Assembly (NCBI GenBank): GCA_026260175.1
Contig: JAKCWW010005639.1
Location: forward strand, 5,944 to 28,941
Length of the DNA: 22,998 nt
DNA from: Reticulitermes lucifugus
Taxonomy: Eukaryota; Arthropoda; Insecta; Blattodea; Rhinotermitidae
Direction of reading: 5' to 3'
Part shown: positions 20,404 to 22,998 of the stretch, in pieces
How the letters are laid out: every line of letters begins with the position of its first letter
Numbering within the stretch: position 1 is the first letter of the stretch
Position numbers and translations under genes: made by a program
The notes under the pieces: model-generated
Databases searched by the model: none
What the model saw: only the letters and a program-made list of their open reading frames with translations
What the model was told of the DNA's origin: nothing

Positions 20404-20686
20404 AAGTACTTGACGAAGGTAAGGTAAAGCAATCCCTATACAGACCTGGACAGGCCCTTAGGGTTCCAGGAGGTTGAGGCTCCCAGATTTCTAGACAATC
20501 GGTACATGAAGGTGGTAAGGCCGCCTTTGCCCCCAGGAAATATTCCTGGTACTCATTTCTGTTAGAGGCTGAGGATTATGCCAATGAAAAATTCCAATGA
20601 CACCATCGGGAATCGAACCCGCGACCTTCCGGCTTGTAGCGCAGTGCCTCAACCAAATGCTCCACCAAAGAAGATTCTGGCGAAAG
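20404..20686 (-). mobile_element. Near full-length tRNA-derived SINE, minus strand
   Basis: On minus the head has tggttgaggcactgcgc (tRNA-like A-box region) and an exact B-box, GGTTCGATTCC (plus 20619-20609). The body has gatggtgtcattggaattttt, gcctctaacagaaatgagtacc, ttcctgggggcaaaggcgg, gggagcctcaacctcctgg and ccctaagggcctgtcc, then a tail gggattgctttaccttacc. This is a common arthropod SINE; its minus reading gives the spurious peptide KVAGSIPDGVIGIFHWHNP. Possible eroded flanking duplication: gaagtacttgacgaag on the left against gaagattctggcgaaag on the right. The same family reappears at 22926-22998. With a perfect B-box it is the least decayed SINE in the window. Confidence 0.85.
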
Positions 20687-20818
20687 ACAACTACTGAACA
20701 AATCTTACGCATCCCTCAACTGTCACAGAAAACTGGAAAATGTAATAAATCAATACTGCAGGTGTTTGTGGATTGTAAGACTTTCTGTGATAAAGTCAGG
20801 AAAAATGTACTGTTTTGA
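20687..20818 (+). pseudogene. LINE reverse-transcriptase relic, plus strand
   Basis: Plus-strand translation RKTTTEQILRIPQLSQKTG continues with KCNKSILQVFVDCKTFCDKV and RKNVLF. It matches the stretch RSTTDQIF.IRQILEK..E.NK..HQ.FVDFKKAYDSVRREVLF upstream of and across reverse-transcriptase motif A. The catalytic Asp of VFVD is kept, but the conserved FKKAY is replaced by CKTFC. The homology ends at the TGA after VLF (20816-20818); what follows is unrelated. It overlaps the same RT segment as the minus relic at 20222-20395, so these are two separate LINE copies. Confidence 0.7.
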
Positions 20819-21742
20819 TATTTAACTCTCTAAGGTACAGCGGTTATTATCTCTACCATCAGATTGTATATTCAGAAATTCAACATTCCGAGCACAAAGT
20901 GTGTTTGAGTACTTCACATGATTTTTCAGGACAAGCAGTAATTATTTCCCTGTACAGCACTGACTCGTTGGTTTTTACAATTGAGACTAGCATGTTCCTT
21001 GCGAGATGGGAAGTGAATTTTAAATAGAATTGAGACTAATTTCAAAGGCCGGAAAGAGTTAATTCGGAATACGTAGACAATATTAAAATGTGTATGTAGG
21101 TGACGTCTAGTGGAAGTAATATATTTCGGATGTGAACAAGATTGTTCTCGCTCTGGACAGGATCCAGAGAAAAGAAGATAGTAAATTTGCAAGTTTCATA
21201 AAAGGCAGATAATCCCTTGATTAAATGGGGGACTACCAACTTCTCAAGATTGATTCTGATCCTCGGAGTTACTTCTTGATGTAGCAAAAGAATAATTACG
21301 ATGCATATAATATCATATTTTGGCAACAAAAAATGTACATTACAATGAAAAGAGAGAAAAATGCAGAAAATTGGAGCAAATTCTTTAGCCAGTATGCAGG
21401 TGAGAGAATCGATTTTTGCTGACGTTCTGAAGACGTGCAGGTTTAGCTCACTACAACTTTCATCATTCTAACTCTTTGCTCCATGTAAGGACTTTAGTGC
21501 CCTAGCCCGAAAGAAAACAGTACAAAATATAAAATTAATAAATAAATTTCTGCTATCTCAATTGCAATTCAGTCTCCTTGTTTCTGTCATATTCACGGCA
21601 GATTTTTCCTCTTACCTGTCGGTTGTGCTAATTTATTAAACTTTTATGAGTATCTGGGAGTTTGACTTGAAAAAATAAGCACATATAAACATAGATTTTG
21701 GCGTTACTCCCAGTGTAGGTTATCAGAACGTTATTCATTAAA
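20819..21742. other. No recognisable feature
   Basis: AT-rich DNA. Plus frame 20815-21027 and minus frames 20926-21192 and 21042-21329 overlap each other and show no domain. Confidence 0.5.
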
Positions 21743-21800
21743 CAGCTCAGTGATAGATTATAAACATTCGAAGTTCCGAGTTCGAATGTACCCGTCACTC
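21743..21800 (+). mobile_element. Degenerate tRNA-like SINE head
   Basis: cagctcagtgatagatt (21743 on) resembles a tRNA A-box (tagctcagtggtagag). gagttcgaatgta (21778 on) resembles a B-box about 36 bases later, the normal tRNA spacing. The stems do not fold into a cloverleaf that I can support, so this is a SINE head or tRNA pseudogene rather than a gene. No SINE body was recognised downstream. Confidence 0.4.
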
Positions 21801-22735
21801 CTGGGAGGTGCTAAAACTGAGTGGATAATGACATTTAACAGTGAGTGATGCGGAGACTGGAGCAGCAAAGCTTCCTTATGTAAGCTCTCACGTCTAGATG
21901 TTTGTTTGCTTGAGCTGTGTCTGCTCCAAACAACTTACAATTGTGGCGCGGGACCACGTGGCCACACTTTGTTTCAATATCCAAGCAGCGTCACTGTGAA
22001 AAGAAAACTTCAGCTTCATACAGTCTGTACCATCTGTTGTCTACACTACCTGAATAATTCCATAAGTTATTTTTCTAAACGTTTATATTTCCTCAGCTGA
22101 TCAAGAAAGTTCAAGGTTTTATAAAACCGCAGGTTCATTATTAGGTTTAAAAAAACTCTATTGGATTCTTCCCATAACCAGTTGAAGCCAATCCAAAACA
22201 TCAAGCCCTGTTGCTCTGAAAATCCGTTGTAATTTACTTTTCCATTTAATTACCATGTCTCATCCGGTCCATCTCTTCTTGGATGACAGACATTAAGAAG
22301 AATCGGGAAGCTGATACCGTCGATGGGGAAGCTGTGAAAATGTGTAAACACCAAGGAAAAGAAGTCTGTAGCAAATAACTCTGAATCTATGAGGTTTCGT
22401 GTTGGTTCCAGCTCTTTTAACAAAGACATCCAAAATTTTCGCCGCTTTACAAAGCTCATAAATCATTTTCATTCCCTGAAAATAGAGCTCACTGCTAGCA
22501 TAAATTAATGCGTTCATAATGCCAAATTTCTTATCCTCCATTTATACGTCAGCATTTTATTTTGGTTTTCTCCGCCACTCCCTCCCTCCCCTACCATAAT
22601 TTCCTCCTACTACCAGTCTACTTTGTACTGCTTTCGTCAAAGGCACACGATTACTCATAATTTCAGATTCAAATTTAAAATTTACCAAATCCAATAAAAC
22701 CACATTTTATGTTATTCATACCGTACATTTTTTTA
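21801..22735. other. No recognisable gene
   Basis: Two overlapping minus-strand frames at 22250-22459 and 22293-22541 translate to ordinary-looking but unrecognised peptides. No splice-site or domain support was found. A pyrimidine-rich patch lies at about 22567-22615. Confidence 0.45.
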
Positions 22736-22805
22736 TTATTTTGGTTCTATCCGACAAATGTACACTTTTATAAAAGTGTACATTTGTCGGATAGAACCAA
22801 AATAA
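22736..22805. repeat. Perfect 70-bp palindrome without loop
   Basis: Bases 22736-22770 and 22771-22805 are exact reverse complements, with the centre tttta|taaaa and no spacer. Allowing one mismatch, the arms extend to 22730 and 22811 (41 bp). It contains ggttctatccgacaaatgta and its complement. It carries no coding potential. It could be a very small foldback element, two transposon ends joined head to head, or an assembly artefact. Confidence 0.95.
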
Positions 22806-22925
22806 AAAAAACACATTTATAATAACCACCATGCGTGCTGCAAATCTTGGCCATATCATTCTCTTAATTTAGGCCTCATACACACTCCTCGGTCGTCCAG
22901 CCGTAGCCTATCAAGGTAGCTAAAA

Positions 22926-22998
22926 GGTAAATGTAAAAGCAATCCCATTACAGGCTTTGACAGGCCCTTAGGGCTCCAGGAGGTCGAGGCTCCCAGGT
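22926..22998 (-). mobile_element. SINE 3' part, same family as 20404-20686, cut by window end
   Basis: ggtaaatgtaaaagcaatcccattacaggc...acaggcccttagggctccaggaggtcgaggctccca aligns with 20418-20490 in the same orientation, with few differences. Only the SINE 3' region lies in the window; the tRNA-like head would be beyond 22998. Confidence 0.8.

Noticed and set aside
20491..20712. Minus-strand open frame of 73 codons
   Set aside because: It is spurious translation of the SINE at 20404-20686, a well-known artefact peptide in arthropod annotations.
22250..22541. Two overlapping minus-strand frames that look protein-like
   Set aside because: They are shifted versions of the same DNA, neither is recognised, and there is no supporting homology.
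1..22998. CRISPR array, operon, prophage or other bacterial system
   Set aside because: There are no regularly spaced identical repeats, no dense coding and no ribosome-binding sites. The content is that of an animal genome.

Overview
This window looks like non-coding, repeat-rich nuclear DNA from an insect. No intact protein-coding gene, tRNA, rRNA or operon is visible. The DNA is AT-rich, open frames are short, and every recognisable coding signal belongs to a decayed or truncated mobile element. The two best SINE sequences (20404-20686 and 22926-22998) carry a widely dispersed arthropod tRNA-SINE signature. One of them reads on the minus strand as the familiar spurious peptide KVAGSIPDGVIGIFHWHNP. 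Together with the mix of SINEs, LINE relics and mariner relics, this suggests a cockroach or termite (Blattodea). That assignment is inference from remembered repeat families, not a database result.

Layout. 1-877: possible SINE tail, then featureless AT-rich DNA. 878-952: retroelement 3'-tail motif with a hammerhead-like core. 953-4044: nothing recognised. 4045-4182: a foldback/MITE-like element with 41-bp inverted repeats. About 5101-5612: four diverged tandem units of about 141 bp. 7118-7276: small hairpins and a second hammerhead-like motif. 8251-9030: a broken mariner-family transposase relic and a sharply bounded 42-bp duplication. 9121-9158: a third hammerhead-like motif, minus strand. 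9609-9795: tRNA-derived SINE. 9904-9959: GT microsatellite. 11290-11368: eroded tRNA-SINE head. 12035-12725: a dispersed repeat containing a nested hairpin, split by a 5'-truncated LINE (12212-12670) with a perfect 10-bp target-site duplication. 12890-13040 and 14510-14590: two more copies of that dispersed repeat family. 18144-18184: possible hAT terminus. 18661-18830: old dispersed repeat. 20222-20818: two reverse-transcriptase relics in opposite orientation, separated by a near full-length SINE. 21743-21800: tRNA-like SINE head. 22736-22805: a perfect 70-bp palindrome with no loop. 22926-22998: start of another SINE copy, cut by the window edge.

How the parts work together. There is no pathway or gene cluster. 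The window is a layered record of insertions: LINE into an older hairpin repeat, SINE at the junction of two LINE relics, and mariner decay. The most unusual structures are the 70-bp palindrome, the 138-bp foldback, the LINE-in-hairpin nest with its chimeric open frame, and the near-identical 42-bp duplication inside otherwise decayed transposase DNA. An unrecognised exon of a real gene cannot be excluded without transcript data.
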